Below, piece by piece: positions 6,076 through 12,423 of a stretch of DNA of 12,473 nucleotides (the first letter of the stretch is position 1; every line of letters begins with the position of its first letter). The stretch covers positions 1 through 12,473 of the forward strand of contig DHJT01000078.1 of assembly GCA_002404465.1 (NCBI GenBank), read 5' to 3'. The position numbers and the translations under genes are program-made. Below the pieces are notes generated by a model, which was not told the origin of the DNA, made no database searches, and saw only the letters and a program-made list of their open reading frames with translations. Source of the stretch: Sutterella sp. UBA4713 (GTDB taxonomy: Bacteria > Pseudomonadota > Gammaproteobacteria > Burkholderiales > Burkholderiaceae_F).

Positions 6076-6862
6076 CGGAATTGTTTCTTTTTTGGATGCT
6101 ATCGGCCGCACGGTCATAAAACAGACTCAATCCATTGGCGCATTCGGGCTTTTTTCCTGGCGTGTTTTGCGGCTTGTTCCGGCATCGTTGCGGCGCTTTT
6201 TTCTGATTGCGCAACAGATTCATTTCATCGGAAATTATTCGTTGGTTATTATTTCCGTTTCCGGTCTTTTCGTCGGTTTTGTTCTCGGCTTGCAGGGGTA
6301 CGTCACACTTGTACAGTTCGGCAGTGAACAAGCATTGGGTGTTGTCGTGGCCTTGTCGCTCATGCGTGAATTGGGTCCGGTTGTTACGGCTCTTTTGTTT
6401 GCCGGGCGAGCGGGAACGTCACTGACGGCAGAAATCGGTTTAATGCGTGCCGGAGAGCAACTGGCAGCAATGGAAATGATGGGGGTTGACCCCATGCGAC
6501 GCATCATTGTTCCGCGTTTTGTCGGATCGGTTATCTCAATGCCGATTTTGGCCATTATCTTCTCTGCTATCGGCATCTTCGGTGCTTGGGTTGTCGGCGT
6601 TGTTTTAATCGGTTGTGATGACGGAGCGTTCTGGTCTCAAATGCAAGGCAGTGTTGATGTCTTCCACGACATTCTTAATGGCGTACTCAAGTCTGTTGTT
6701 TTCGGCATTGCCGTCGGTTTAGTGGCACTTTTTCAGGGATATAGCGCGCGTCCGACACCCGACGGTGTTTCGCGTGCGACAACGCGTACGGTTGTTGTCA
6801 GTTCCCTATTGGTTTTAGGTTTGGATTTCATCATGACGGCGTTCATGTTCACGGTTGTGTGA
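6068..6862 (+). CDS. mlaE: Mla phospholipid transport permease MlaE
   Basis: This 264-residue integral membrane protein is the permease of the Mla complex, forming the dimer that passes phospholipid between MlaF and the MlaD ring. An amphipathic N-terminal helix leads to about five membrane segments (near 57-75, 93-112, 152-180, 205-223, 243-262). The conserved MlaE core is intact: LMRELGPVVTALLFAGRAG at 98-116, then AEIGLMRAGEQLAAMEMMGVDP through 142, the coupling region that contacts the ATPase. Length and motifs match the family. Its start lies inside the end of mlaF (ATGATTGA), which suggests coupled translation, and mlaD follows after 10 bases. Confidence 0.96.
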   Translation: MIDGIVSFLDAIGRTVIKQTQSIGAFGLFSWRVLRLVPASLRRFFLIAQQIHFIGNYSLVIISVSGLFVGFVLGLQGYVTLVQFGSEQALGVVVALSLMRELGPVVTALLFAGRAGTSLTAEIGLMRAGEQLAAMEMMGVDPMRRIIVPRFVGSVISMPILAIIFSAIGIFGAWVVGVVLIGCDDGAFWSQMQGSVDVFHDILNGVLKSVVFGIAVGLVALFQGYSARPTPDGVSRATTRTVVVSSLLVLGLDFIMTAFMFTVV

Positions 6863-6872
6863 GGCGTTTTCA

Positions 6873-7346
6873 ATGAAACGATTAAATTTGGAATTGATGG
6901 TCGGTTTGTTTATTGTGCTCGGTTTTGCGGCATTTGCGTTTGCCGCACTCCAAGCGGCCAATTTAGGTAATTTGAACATGAATGCGCACACCTATACGGT
7001 GACCGCGTATTTTGACAACATCGGCGGGCTAAAACCTCGAGCTTCCGTTAAGAGCGCCGGCGTTGTCGTCGGACGGGTTAAATCCGTGACGTTTGATCAA
7101 AAAACTTTTCAAGCTAAGGTAGAAATTTCCGTCGATAGCCGTTATGCCTTTCCGGTTGACAGCTCCCTTAAAATTCTCACATCGGGATTGCTCGGAGAGC
7201 AATATATCGGGATTTCTGCCGGCGGGGACGATGAAAATTGGAAAGACGGATCTGTAGCTGAGCGTACGCAATCTGCGATTGTTCTTGAAAATCTCATCGG
7301 ACAATTCTTGTATCAGACGGCTGAAAAAGGCGGTTCGGACAAATAA
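6873..7346 (+). CDS. mlaD: Mla substrate-binding MCE-domain protein MlaD
   Basis: This 157-residue protein has one N-terminal membrane anchor (about 8-27) and one periplasmic MCE domain (about 40-116), which forms the hexameric lipid-conducting ring on MlaE. Recognisable elements are the YTVTAYFDNIGGLKPRASVK strand-turn (41-60), GVVVGRV, the ILTSGLLGEQYIGISAGG segment at 101-118, and the short C-terminal helix AIVLENLIGQFLY that lines the central pore. It is somewhat shorter than E. coli MlaD (183), with a reduced C-terminal tail. The ATG at 6873, preceded by GAGG eight bases upstream, is preferred over a GTG at 6855 that would overlap mlaE. mlaA follows after two bases. Confidence 0.95.
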   Translation: MKRLNLELMVGLFIVLGFAAFAFAALQAANLGNLNMNAHTYTVTAYFDNIGGLKPRASVKSAGVVVGRVKSVTFDQKTFQAKVEISVDSRYAFPVDSSLKILTSGLLGEQYIGISAGGDDENWKDGSVAERTQSAIVLENLIGQFLYQTAEKGGSDK

Positions 7347-7348
7347 CT

Positions 7349-8095
7349 ATGACGAAACGACGTGTCAGAACTTTGATTTTTTGTTCGGTCATCCTACTTG
7401 CCGGATGTGCTCAGATTCCTCCGGGGGCGGGGGATAACCCGGATGATCCGTGGGAGAAACTTAATCGTAATACAACGGCGTTTAATGACACGGTCGATGC
7501 GTACGTAATGGAACCGGTAGCTCGTGGGTATCGTGCGGTTGTTCCTAACCCGGTGCGAGAGGGAATCTCCAACGTTTTTTCCAATCTCGGAGAGCCGAAA
7601 AACTTCCTGAACAATGTATTGCAAGGAAATCTTGACGGGGCAGCGGCTTCGCTTTATCGATTGATTGTCAATACGGTATTCGGTTTGGGAGGGATTTTTG
7701 ATGTTGCTGGGACCGTTGCCGGCGTGGCTCCTCAAGAGCAAGGGTTCGGAACAACTCTCGGGGTTTGGGGCGTTCCTTCGGGGCCTTATTTGGTGTTGCC
7801 TTTTTTCGGCCCGTCTAGCATGCGTGACGCGCCTTCTTTGGCGGTTGATTTAGCGACGCATCCTGTGACCTACGTGGATCATGCGTGGATTCAGTGGGGG
7901 GCTTCGGGATTGCGAGCTATCGACGGCCGTGCGGGGCTCTTGCCGCTTACGGATACATTGAAAACCGCTGTTGATCCTTACGTGATGACGCGTGAGGCGT
8001 ATTTGGGAAATCGGCGTCAAGCCGTCGGCGTAAACGATGAATCCGAATCATTTGCTGTTGATGAGTTTGAAGATGAGGATTCGGAGGGATTGTGA
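7349..8095 (+). CDS. mlaA: Outer-membrane lipoprotein MlaA (VacJ)
   Basis: This 248-residue lipoprotein is the outer-membrane component of the Mla pathway, which with a porin removes mislocalised phospholipid from the outer leaflet. It starts with a lipoprotein signal peptide ending in lipobox LAGC (Cys20). Family landmarks are NPDDPWEKLNR (30-40), the first amphipathic helices through about 115, QGFGTTLGVWGVPSGPYLVL (131-150) and PFFGPSSMRDA (151-161). The last 20 residues are strongly acidic (about 230-246), a tail not needed for the fold. In E. coli mlaA is elsewhere on the chromosome; here it lies between mlaD and mlaC, as in many betaproteobacteria. The stop codon shares one base with the mlaC start. 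Confidence 0.96.
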   Translation: MTKRRVRTLIFCSVILLAGCAQIPPGAGDNPDDPWEKLNRNTTAFNDTVDAYVMEPVARGYRAVVPNPVREGISNVFSNLGEPKNFLNNVLQGNLDGAAASLYRLIVNTVFGLGGIFDVAGTVAGVAPQEQGFGTTLGVWGVPSGPYLVLPFFGPSSMRDAPSLAVDLATHPVTYVDHAWIQWGASGLRAIDGRAGLLPLTDTLKTAVDPYVMTREAYLGNRRQAVGVNDESESFAVDEFEDEDSEGL

Positions 8096-8715
8096 TGCAA
8101 CTGAGTCGTAGGAAATTATTGTCGATTGCAGCCGGGCTTTTTGTACTCGGTCCGATGTCTGTTTTTTCACAAGAACAATCCGGGGACCCGAATCAGTGGG
8201 TTCTTTCTGTTAGCAATCAAGTGCTCGATATGATTCGTCGTGATGCGAAACTTGCTGCGGGAGACACCGGACGCGTGCATGTTTTTGTGAATGACGTGGT
8301 GATGCCGGCTGTCGACTTTTTGCGTATGACACGTATGTGCGTCGGACCGAAGTGGCGCGGCGCAACTCCTGAGCAAAGATCTAAGCTACAAGAGCTTTTT
8401 CGCGAGCAACTGATTCGTGTTTACTCGGGAGCGCTTTCGGCTGTAAAAAATCAAAAGGCCGAGTTAGCACCGAATCGTTTAAAGCCCACGGAGAAGGATG
8501 CCCTCGTGAGAACAGTGCTCGTTGAGCCCGGGAAGCCGGATATTCATCTGGATTATCGACTCAAGAGGGTTAAGGGGCTTTGGTTCATTGTTGATGTTAA
8601 TGTCGAAGGCATCTGGCTTGTCGATAATTATCGAAATCAATTTGCCGGGATTGTGAATTCTTCTGGAATTGAAGGATTAATCGCTGAATTGGAAAAGAAA
8701 AACGCGGGAGCCTAA
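8095..8715 (+). CDS. mlaC: Periplasmic phospholipid carrier MlaC
   Basis: This 206-residue protein is the soluble carrier that shuttles phospholipid between MlaA and MlaD. The N-terminus is a signal peptide containing SRRKLLS (4-10), a hydrophobic core to about 22, and a possible cleavage site after VFS (residue 25). The twin arginines in SRRxLL resemble a Tat signal, whereas E. coli MlaC uses Sec. The mature protein has the MlaC/Ttg2D features: a Phe-Leu-Arg-Met segment near 75-79, the helical LFREQLIRVYSGAL at 101-114, and the C-terminal DYRLKRVKGLWFIVDVNVEG (153-172) followed by LVDNYRNQF. The ATG at 8095 lies six bases after GGAGGG (8083-8088); a GTG at 8092 is too close to that site. Confidence 0.95.
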   Translation: MQLSRRKLLSIAAGLFVLGPMSVFSQEQSGDPNQWVLSVSNQVLDMIRRDAKLAAGDTGRVHVFVNDVVMPAVDFLRMTRMCVGPKWRGATPEQRSKLQELFREQLIRVYSGALSAVKNQKAELAPNRLKPTEKDALVRTVLVEPGKPDIHLDYRLKRVKGLWFIVDVNVEGIWLVDNYRNQFAGIVNSSGIEGLIAELEKKNAGA

Positions 8716-8718
8716 GCG

Positions 8719-8994
8719 ATGCGGCTTCTTGAAAAAGACATGACATTTGCCAATGTGGCATCTCTAAAAAAAGAAGGAATTGCGGCAATCGATTCCGGAG
8801 ATGTCTACATGGATCTTGCTGCTGTCACACGTGCGGATTCTTCCGCCGTTTCGGTGCTACTTTCTTGGCAGCGGTATGCGCAAGGAAAAGGTCTCGCGTT
8901 GCAAGTGGCGCATGTACCGTCTTCGCTTGAGGCATTGCTTGTTTTGTATGGGGTTAGGAGCCTTTTCGATCGAATTATCGTGCTCGAAAATTGA
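8719..8994 (+). CDS. mlaB: STAS-domain protein MlaB
   Basis: This 91-residue cytoplasmic STAS-domain protein binds MlaF and is needed for assembly and activity of the Mla ABC complex. The core strand-helix is VYMDLAAVTRADSSAVSVLL (29-48). In E. coli MlaB the corresponding segment is a DLS strand followed by VDTGG, with a functionally important Thr; here Ser41 in ADSSA occupies that position. The C-terminal SLEALLVLYGVRSLF fits the last helix. The gene follows mlaC by three bases, with GGGAG about eight bases before the ATG. It is the last gene of the operon, and its stop codon lies inside the -35 box of the tRNA promoter. Confidence 0.9.
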   Translation: MRLLEKDMTFANVASLKKEGIAAIDSGDVYMDLAAVTRADSSAVSVLLSWQRYAQGKGLALQVAHVPSSLEALLVLYGVRSLFDRIIVLEN

Positions 8995-9019
8995 CAAACA
9001 CGGTGTGCTTTGAAATAAT
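8991..9019 (+). promoter_or_regulatory. Strong sigma-70 promoter of the CAT-anticodon tRNA gene
   Basis: A perfect TTGACA at 8991-8996 is followed after exactly 17 bases by AATAAT at 9014-9019, which matches the -10 consensus at five of six positions and carries a TGn extension (TGA at 9011-9013). The predicted start is about 5 bases before the mature tRNA. The -35 box contains the mlaB stop codon, so the promoter is partly within coding sequence. Confidence 0.85.
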
Positions 9020-9030
9020 CCGTGCTCTTC

Positions 9031-9107
9031 GGCGCATTAGCTCAGTCGGTTAGAGCAGAGGAATCATAATCCTTGTGTCCGCGGTTCGAATCCGTGATGC
9101 GCCACCA
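9031..9107 (+). tRNA. tRNA-Met (CAT), elongator type
   Basis: A complete 77-base cloverleaf is visible: acceptor GGCGCAT/ATGCGCC, D stem GCTC/GAGC, anticodon stem GAGGA/TCCTT with loop ATCATAA (anticodon CAT), T stem CGCGG/CCGTG around TTCGAAT, and an encoded CCA end. The acceptor stem is fully paired at the first position, which rules out initiator tRNA. CAT could also belong to the tRNA-Ile that reads AUA after lysidine modification. The anticodon arm GAGGAATCATAATCCTT looks like elongator Met of betaproteobacteria as I recall it, so Met is preferred. Confidence 0.9.
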
Positions 9108-9116
9108 GTTTCTAGG

Positions 9117-9148
9117 CCGTTTCCCTGTTCGCGGGGAAGCGGTTTTTT
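9117..9148 (+). terminator. Intrinsic terminator after the CAT-anticodon tRNA
   Basis: CCGTTTCCC (9117-9125) pairs with GGGAAGCGG (9134-9142) with one G-T wobble, around an 8-base loop, and is followed directly by six T (9143-9148). It ends the tRNA transcript and is also the first clear terminator after mlaB, so it may serve the mla operon too. Confidence 0.88.
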
Positions 9149-9170
9149 GTCGTTCTAGCGCGAAAAAAGT

Positions 9171-9199
9171 TTGATATCCATCAATTTCGATAAGACAAT
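9171..9199 (+). promoter_or_regulatory. Candidate promoter of brnQ with overlapping inverted repeat
   Basis: TTGATA at 9171-9176 (five of six) and GACAAT at 9194-9199 (four of six) are 17 bases apart. Transcription would begin near 9206, leaving a leader of about 138 bases before brnQ. The inverted repeat TTGAT-ATCC-ATCAA (9171-9184) covers the -35 box and is placed as a repressor site would be. A second possible -10, TACAAT at 9219-9224, has no good -35. Confidence 0.45.
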
Positions 9200-9233
9200 C
9201 TTGCCTTGGGATCGGGGATACAATTGATTACAA

Positions 9234-9314
9234 ATGAAGGGCTCCCGGCGGAGTCTTTTATTTTCTACGGCGTTTTTGCCGATATTTTCTCTTTTTAGGC
9301 CCCGGAGAGATTAA
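9234..9314 (+). promoter_or_regulatory. Structured brnQ leader: 26-codon ORF and terminator-like hairpin
   Basis: An ATG at 9234 opens a 26-codon ORF ending at TAA 9312-9314. It has four Leu (two adjacent, CTT TTA) and one Ile codon, but no Shine-Dalgarno. Its first codons overlap a hairpin: AAGGGCTCC (9237-9245) pairs with GGAGTCTTT (9250-9258) through nine base pairs including two G-T wobbles, around loop CGGC, and is followed by a T-rich run (TATTTTC). A later segment, CCGGAG (9302-9307), could instead pair with CTCCCGG (9242-9248) with a one-base bulge, disrupting that hairpin. A smaller CGGC/GCCG hairpin (9268-9281) lies between. The arrangement suggests transcriptional attenuation, but it is not the standard leader-peptide layout because the hairpin precedes most of the ORF. 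Confidence 0.35.
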
Positions 9315-9343
9315 GTAGGGGCGACTTTACTGGTAATACACAC

Positions 9344-10672
9344 ATGTCAACAAAAAGTAATGGAAATCGTTATATAGCCATCGGATTGATGCTCTTCGCA
9401 CTCTTTTTCGGTGCCGGTAACTTGATTTTCCCCGCAGCGATGGGGCAAAGTGCCGGCGTGAATGTATGGTGGGCCCTTTTGGGCTTCTGCATTACGGGTG
9501 TAGGCTTGCCGGTGTTGGGTGTTATGGCGATGGGCTATTCGGGTTGCCGCAACTTGCAGGAACTTGCCAGCCGTGTTCATCCCCTGTACGGTCTCTTTTA
9601 CACGATTATCAGCTACATGGCAATCGGACCGTGCTTCGCCGTGCCGCGTACGGGAACGGTTTCGTTTGAAATCGCTGTGCGTCCCTTCCTTCCCGAGGGA
9701 TGCTCCGATATTGCGTTGCCGATTTTCTTGGCGGTTTTCTTCGTGATTACCTTCTGGCTCGCGGCAACACCGTCTAAGCTTGTGGATCGTGTAGGTAAGT
9801 TGCTTACGCCGGCTCTCGTTCTGACGCTTGGTCTATTTATTTTGCAGTCTTTTGTCACGCCGATGGGAGAACCGCAAGCAGCTTCTAAGGCCTACGCAAC
9901 TCCGACGATTGCTGCTGTTCAGGGTGTGCTTGACGGTTACAACACGCTCGATGCTATCGCCTCTTTGATTTTTGCCGTGCTTGTGATTTCTGCTGTTAAG
10001 GATTCGGGCGTTTCCGAAAGAGGCGCTATTGTGAAACAGGTTTACAAGAGCGGTCTTTTAGCCGGTTTCCTTCTTGCCGTTATCTATATTTTCGTGGCCA
10101 AGATTGGTGCCGAGAGTGTTACGGCTATCGGCGTGCAGGAAACAGGGGCTCCGGTTTTAGCCGAGAGTGCCAAGGTGCTGTTCGGTAATGCTGGCGCCTT
10201 GCTCCTTGCTGCCATCGTGTTACTGGCCTGCCTGACAACGGCTGTCGGACTCGTGACTTGTTGCGCAGCGTATTTCAAGAAGCTCACGGGAAAACTGCCC
10301 TATGTCACATGGGTGGCTATTTTCTGTGTTGTGTCCTACCTTATCGGCCTGTTCGGTTTAAAGACGATTATTGTCTCGACGATTCCGGTTCTGATGTTCA
10401 TTTATCCGCTGTGCATGGCCCTGATGGCTTTGGCTTTCCTGCACAATTGGTTTGACGGGCGTCAGTGCGTGTATGTCTGCACGATGGCTTTTACCTTCGT
10501 GATGGCGTTAATCAGCGGTCTTGAGACAGCACATGTTTCCCTCGGAAGCCTCGGCACTTTCCTGCAAGAAACGGTTCCGCTGTATTCCTCCGGTTTGGGA
10601 TGGGTTTCCTTTGCCGTTGCCGGTGCTATCGTCGGGTTGTTCTGGAAGGCAATTAGACCGGTTGCGAAGTAA
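9344..10672 (+). CDS. brnQ: Branched-chain amino acid transporter, LIVCS family
   Basis: This 442-residue inner-membrane protein has about twelve hydrophobic segments and belongs to the LIVCS family, which imports leucine, isoleucine and valine with sodium or protons. The first segment contains FFGAGNLIFPAAMG (21-34), and AIGPCFAVPRTGTVSFE follows at 93-109; both are family hallmarks. Length matches BrnQ/BraB proteins (about 430-450). The ATG at 9344 has only a weak ribosome-binding site; GGGG at 9317-9320 is too far away to count. The gene stands alone between two intrinsic terminators. Control is likely through the leader upstream. Leu, Ile and Val preference within the family is inferred. 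Confidence 0.93.
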   Translation: MSTKSNGNRYIAIGLMLFALFFGAGNLIFPAAMGQSAGVNVWWALLGFCITGVGLPVLGVMAMGYSGCRNLQELASRVHPLYGLFYTIISYMAIGPCFAVPRTGTVSFEIAVRPFLPEGCSDIALPIFLAVFFVITFWLAATPSKLVDRVGKLLTPALVLTLGLFILQSFVTPMGEPQAASKAYATPTIAAVQGVLDGYNTLDAIASLIFAVLVISAVKDSGVSERGAIVKQVYKSGLLAGFLLAVIYIFVAKIGAESVTAIGVQETGAPVLAESAKVLFGNAGALLLAAIVLLACLTTAVGLVTCCAAYFKKLTGKLPYVTWVAIFCVVSYLIGLFGLKTIIVSTIPVLMFIYPLCMALMALAFLHNWFDGRQCVYVCTMAFTFVMALISGLETAHVSLGSLGTFLQETVPLYSSGLGWVSFAVAGAIVGLFWKAIRPVAK

Positions 10673-10695
10673 CCCTGTTTAACAGGTGAATAAAG

Positions 10696-10731
10696 ACCGA
10701 TCTCTCCTGTGCGGAGAGATCGGTTTTGTTT
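10696..10731 (+). terminator. Intrinsic terminator after brnQ
   Basis: ACCGATCTCTCC (10696-10707) and GGAGAGATCGGT (10713-10724) form a perfect 12-bp stem around a 5-base loop TGTGC, followed by TTTGTTTT. It lies 24 bases after the brnQ stop. A short inverted repeat CCTGT-TTA-ACAGG sits just before it. Confidence 0.95.
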
Positions 10732-10808
10732 TGGCGGATGCGAATACCCCGAGAGCTTGTTTTCCGACTTTAATAGAAGGACTGCATTTTTTGATAATCA
10801 AGGCCACT

Positions 10809-10827
10809 TCGGCAGAAGTTCTGCCGA
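10809..10827. repeat. 19-bp perfect palindrome downstream of the M20 peptidase gene
   Basis: TCGGCAGAA-G-TTCTGCCGA is a perfect 9-bp inverted repeat around one central base. As RNA it would fold as a 7-bp stem with a 5-base loop. It lies 37 bases past the stop of the minus-strand peptidase gene and about 80 bases past the brnQ terminator. No T-run follows directly on either strand, so it is not a standard terminator. The rest of 10732-10863 holds no gene I can support. Confidence 0.6.
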
Positions 10828-10863
10828 GCCAATGGTTTGTCGCAACGTGTTCACAAAAGGCAA

Positions 10864-12132
10864 TCAGCCTTTCTTACGAACAGTTAGGAGCGGAGCATTT
10901 CCTTCAATGCCGACAAGCGCGGCAGCTGCTAAGAACACAAGTTGCGGTCCTAGATGCGTATTGATGGCTTCGAAGTACTCTTTGAGCGAGTGCTCTCCGA
11001 CGCCGTTTCCTCCTGAACCAAGACAGGTTGCCGGGATGTCATGACTCATCGGAGCATTGGCATCAGTCGAAGCCAGGTCGTAGCCGGTCAGTTCAATGCC
11101 TAATGCTTCTTGAGCGGCTCGCGAGCACTGCAATACGGGGCATGTGTCGGGACGCATTCCGGCCGGACGCATGCCGATTTGGGTTTTCGTGAGCTTGAGT
11201 TTTAATGCGTCGTCGGTAACGCCCCAAATCGCATTTTCTTCTTCAACGGCTTCCTCAAAGGCCGTCAATATCGTTGTTTCAAGCTTTAAGAGTTCTTTGT
11301 TATCCGTGCTTCGCATGTCAACTTGAACTTCGCAATGTGCGGCGATGGCGTTGACCGTCGAGCCGCCGGAAATTGTTCCGATGGTAAAAGTTGTTTTCGG
11401 TTCATTCGGAACTTTGATATGAGCCACGCGGGCACCGGCGATGCAGACGGCGTGAATGGCACTCGGATTCTTCCCGAATCGCAGGAAAGAGTGTCCGCCG
11501 GGGCCGTCCACGGACAAGAGCCAGCGATGCGATCCCGTGGCTCCCCTTAAAATGCGATGAATGTTTGTCCCGTCCACGGCAATAAAGCCGTCAATCGGGT
11601 AGTGGTCGCACAGGTACTTAGATCCGCGGATATCGCCGTTGCCTTCTTCCCCGACAGTGCCGACAAACCAAATATCGCCTTCAGTCTGGATGTTGAGTGT
11701 ATTAAAGCACCGTAAAACTTGCAAAATGGCACGCAAACCAGAGCAGTTATCTCCGATACCCGGTGCCGTGTATCGCGTGCCTTCAATCTTGACGGTCACA
11801 TCGGTGTCGGCCGGAAAGACAGAATCCATATGAGAGGCTAAGACAAGGACGGGACCGTTTCCTTTCCCTGGTCGTCGACCGATGACGTTGCCAATTTCAT
11901 CAATCATCACGTCTTTAAGTCCGTAAGCCTTAAAGCGCTCGGCCAAGGATGCTGCACGCTTCCCTTCGTCAAATGTCGGAGCAGGAATTTCACACAGTTC
12001 GACTTGTTCTTTCAGGCCACGGTCAACTTCCGCCAAGGCCAGATCCAGAGCTTTTTTGACAGTGTCGGAGGCTTTAAGCGCCTGAAATGTATCGTGAACG
12101 TTTTTCGCAAGAGGGGGAAGGGAAATTGTCAT
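10864..12132 (-). CDS. M20-family metallopeptidase (peptidase T / deacetylase-like)
   Basis: This 422-residue cytoplasmic enzyme belongs to the M20 family of two-zinc amidohydrolases, which includes PepT, dipeptidases and acetylornithine deacetylase. Predicted zinc and catalytic residues are His101 with Asp103 in SHMDSV, Asp128 in GIGDNCSG (bridging), Glu162 (general base) and Glu163 in GTVGEEGNG, Asp187 in AVDGTN, and His381 in GEHSLKEYF. The dimerisation domain occupies about 200-310, with PGGHSF near its start. STDANAPMSHDIPA near 355-368 resembles PepT-like members rather than deacetylases. The substrate is not known. The ATG at 12130-12132 has AGGA seven bases upstream on its strand. It is a single-gene unit with a good promoter, and converges on brnQ across a 191-base gap. 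Confidence 0.9.
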   Translation of the reverse strand: MTISLPPLAKNVHDTFQALKASDTVKKALDLALAEVDRGLKEQVELCEIPAPTFDEGKRAASLAERFKAYGLKDVMIDEIGNVIGRRPGKGNGPVLVLASHMDSVFPADTDVTVKIEGTRYTAPGIGDNCSGLRAILQVLRCFNTLNIQTEGDIWFVGTVGEEGNGDIRGSKYLCDHYPIDGFIAVDGTNIHRILRGATGSHRWLLSVDGPGGHSFLRFGKNPSAIHAVCIAGARVAHIKVPNEPKTTFTIGTISGGSTVNAIAAHCEVQVDMRSTDNKELLKLETTILTAFEEAVEEENAIWGVTDDALKLKLTKTQIGMRPAGMRPDTCPVLQCSRAAQEALGIELTGYDLASTDANAPMSHDIPATCLGSGGNGVGEHSLKEYFEAINTHLGPQLVFLAAAALVGIEGNAPLLTVRKKG

Positions 12133-12202
12133 GGTGATGTCCTGAAATCAATTGAGTAAGGCGAACGACGAGGCAGAAAAAAACTGTCTCTACGGTAAAT
12201 GT

Positions 12203-12231
12203 CTTATAAGACCTGCAACGCAATATAGCAA
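12203..12231 (-). promoter_or_regulatory. Promoter of the M20 peptidase gene with palindromic -10 region
   Basis: On the minus strand TTGCTA (12226-12231) and TATAAG (12203-12208) are exactly 17 bases apart, giving four of six and five of six matches to the sigma-70 consensus. The leader would be about 65 bases. The -10 box lies inside a perfect 12-bp palindrome, GTCTTATAAGAC (12201-12212), a possible operator. An imperfect inverted repeat around a run of seven A (GAGGCAG/CTGTCTC) lies in the leader. Confidence 0.7.
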
Positions 12232-12283
12232 GGCGAAGGCGATTTGGGCTTGAAATTCTCGGAAAAATGCGGGAATCGATAAG

Positions 12284-12316
12284 AAAAAACACCGCAGCAC
12301 AAAGTCTGCGGTGTTT
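12284..12316 (-). terminator. Intrinsic terminator of the tRNA-Lys operon
   Basis: AAACACCGCAG (12287-12297) and CTGCGGTGTTT (12306-12316) form a perfect 11-bp stem around an 8-base loop. Read on the minus strand it is followed by a run of T (complement of the A-run from 12284), directly after the tRNA-Lys(CTT) gene. This separates the tRNAs from the peptidase gene. Confidence 0.92.
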
Positions 12317-12324
12317 CGGATGTT

Positions 12325-12400
12325 TGGTGGGAGCGCAGAGACTCGAACTCTGGACCGACGGATTAAGAGTCCGCTGCTCTACCAACTGAGCTACGCTCCC
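12325..12400 (-). tRNA. tRNA-Lys (CTT)
   Basis: A complete 76-base cloverleaf on the minus strand: acceptor GGGAGCG/CGCTCCC, D stem GCTC/GAGC, anticodon stem GCGGA/TCCGT with loop CTCTTAA (anticodon CTT), T stem CAGAG/CTCTG around TTCGAGT, and an encoded CCA end. All stems pair perfectly except a terminal G-T in the anticodon stem. It is 23 bases downstream of a second tRNA-Lys gene and probably co-transcribed with it. Confidence 0.97.
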
Positions 12401-12423
12401 TTTCTCGATATTGGCTGAACCAT

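Noticed and set aside
10686..11044. Two plus-strand frames starting just after brnQ
   Set aside because: They run through the brnQ terminator hairpin and then antisense to the peptidase gene, and the translations show no recognisable family.
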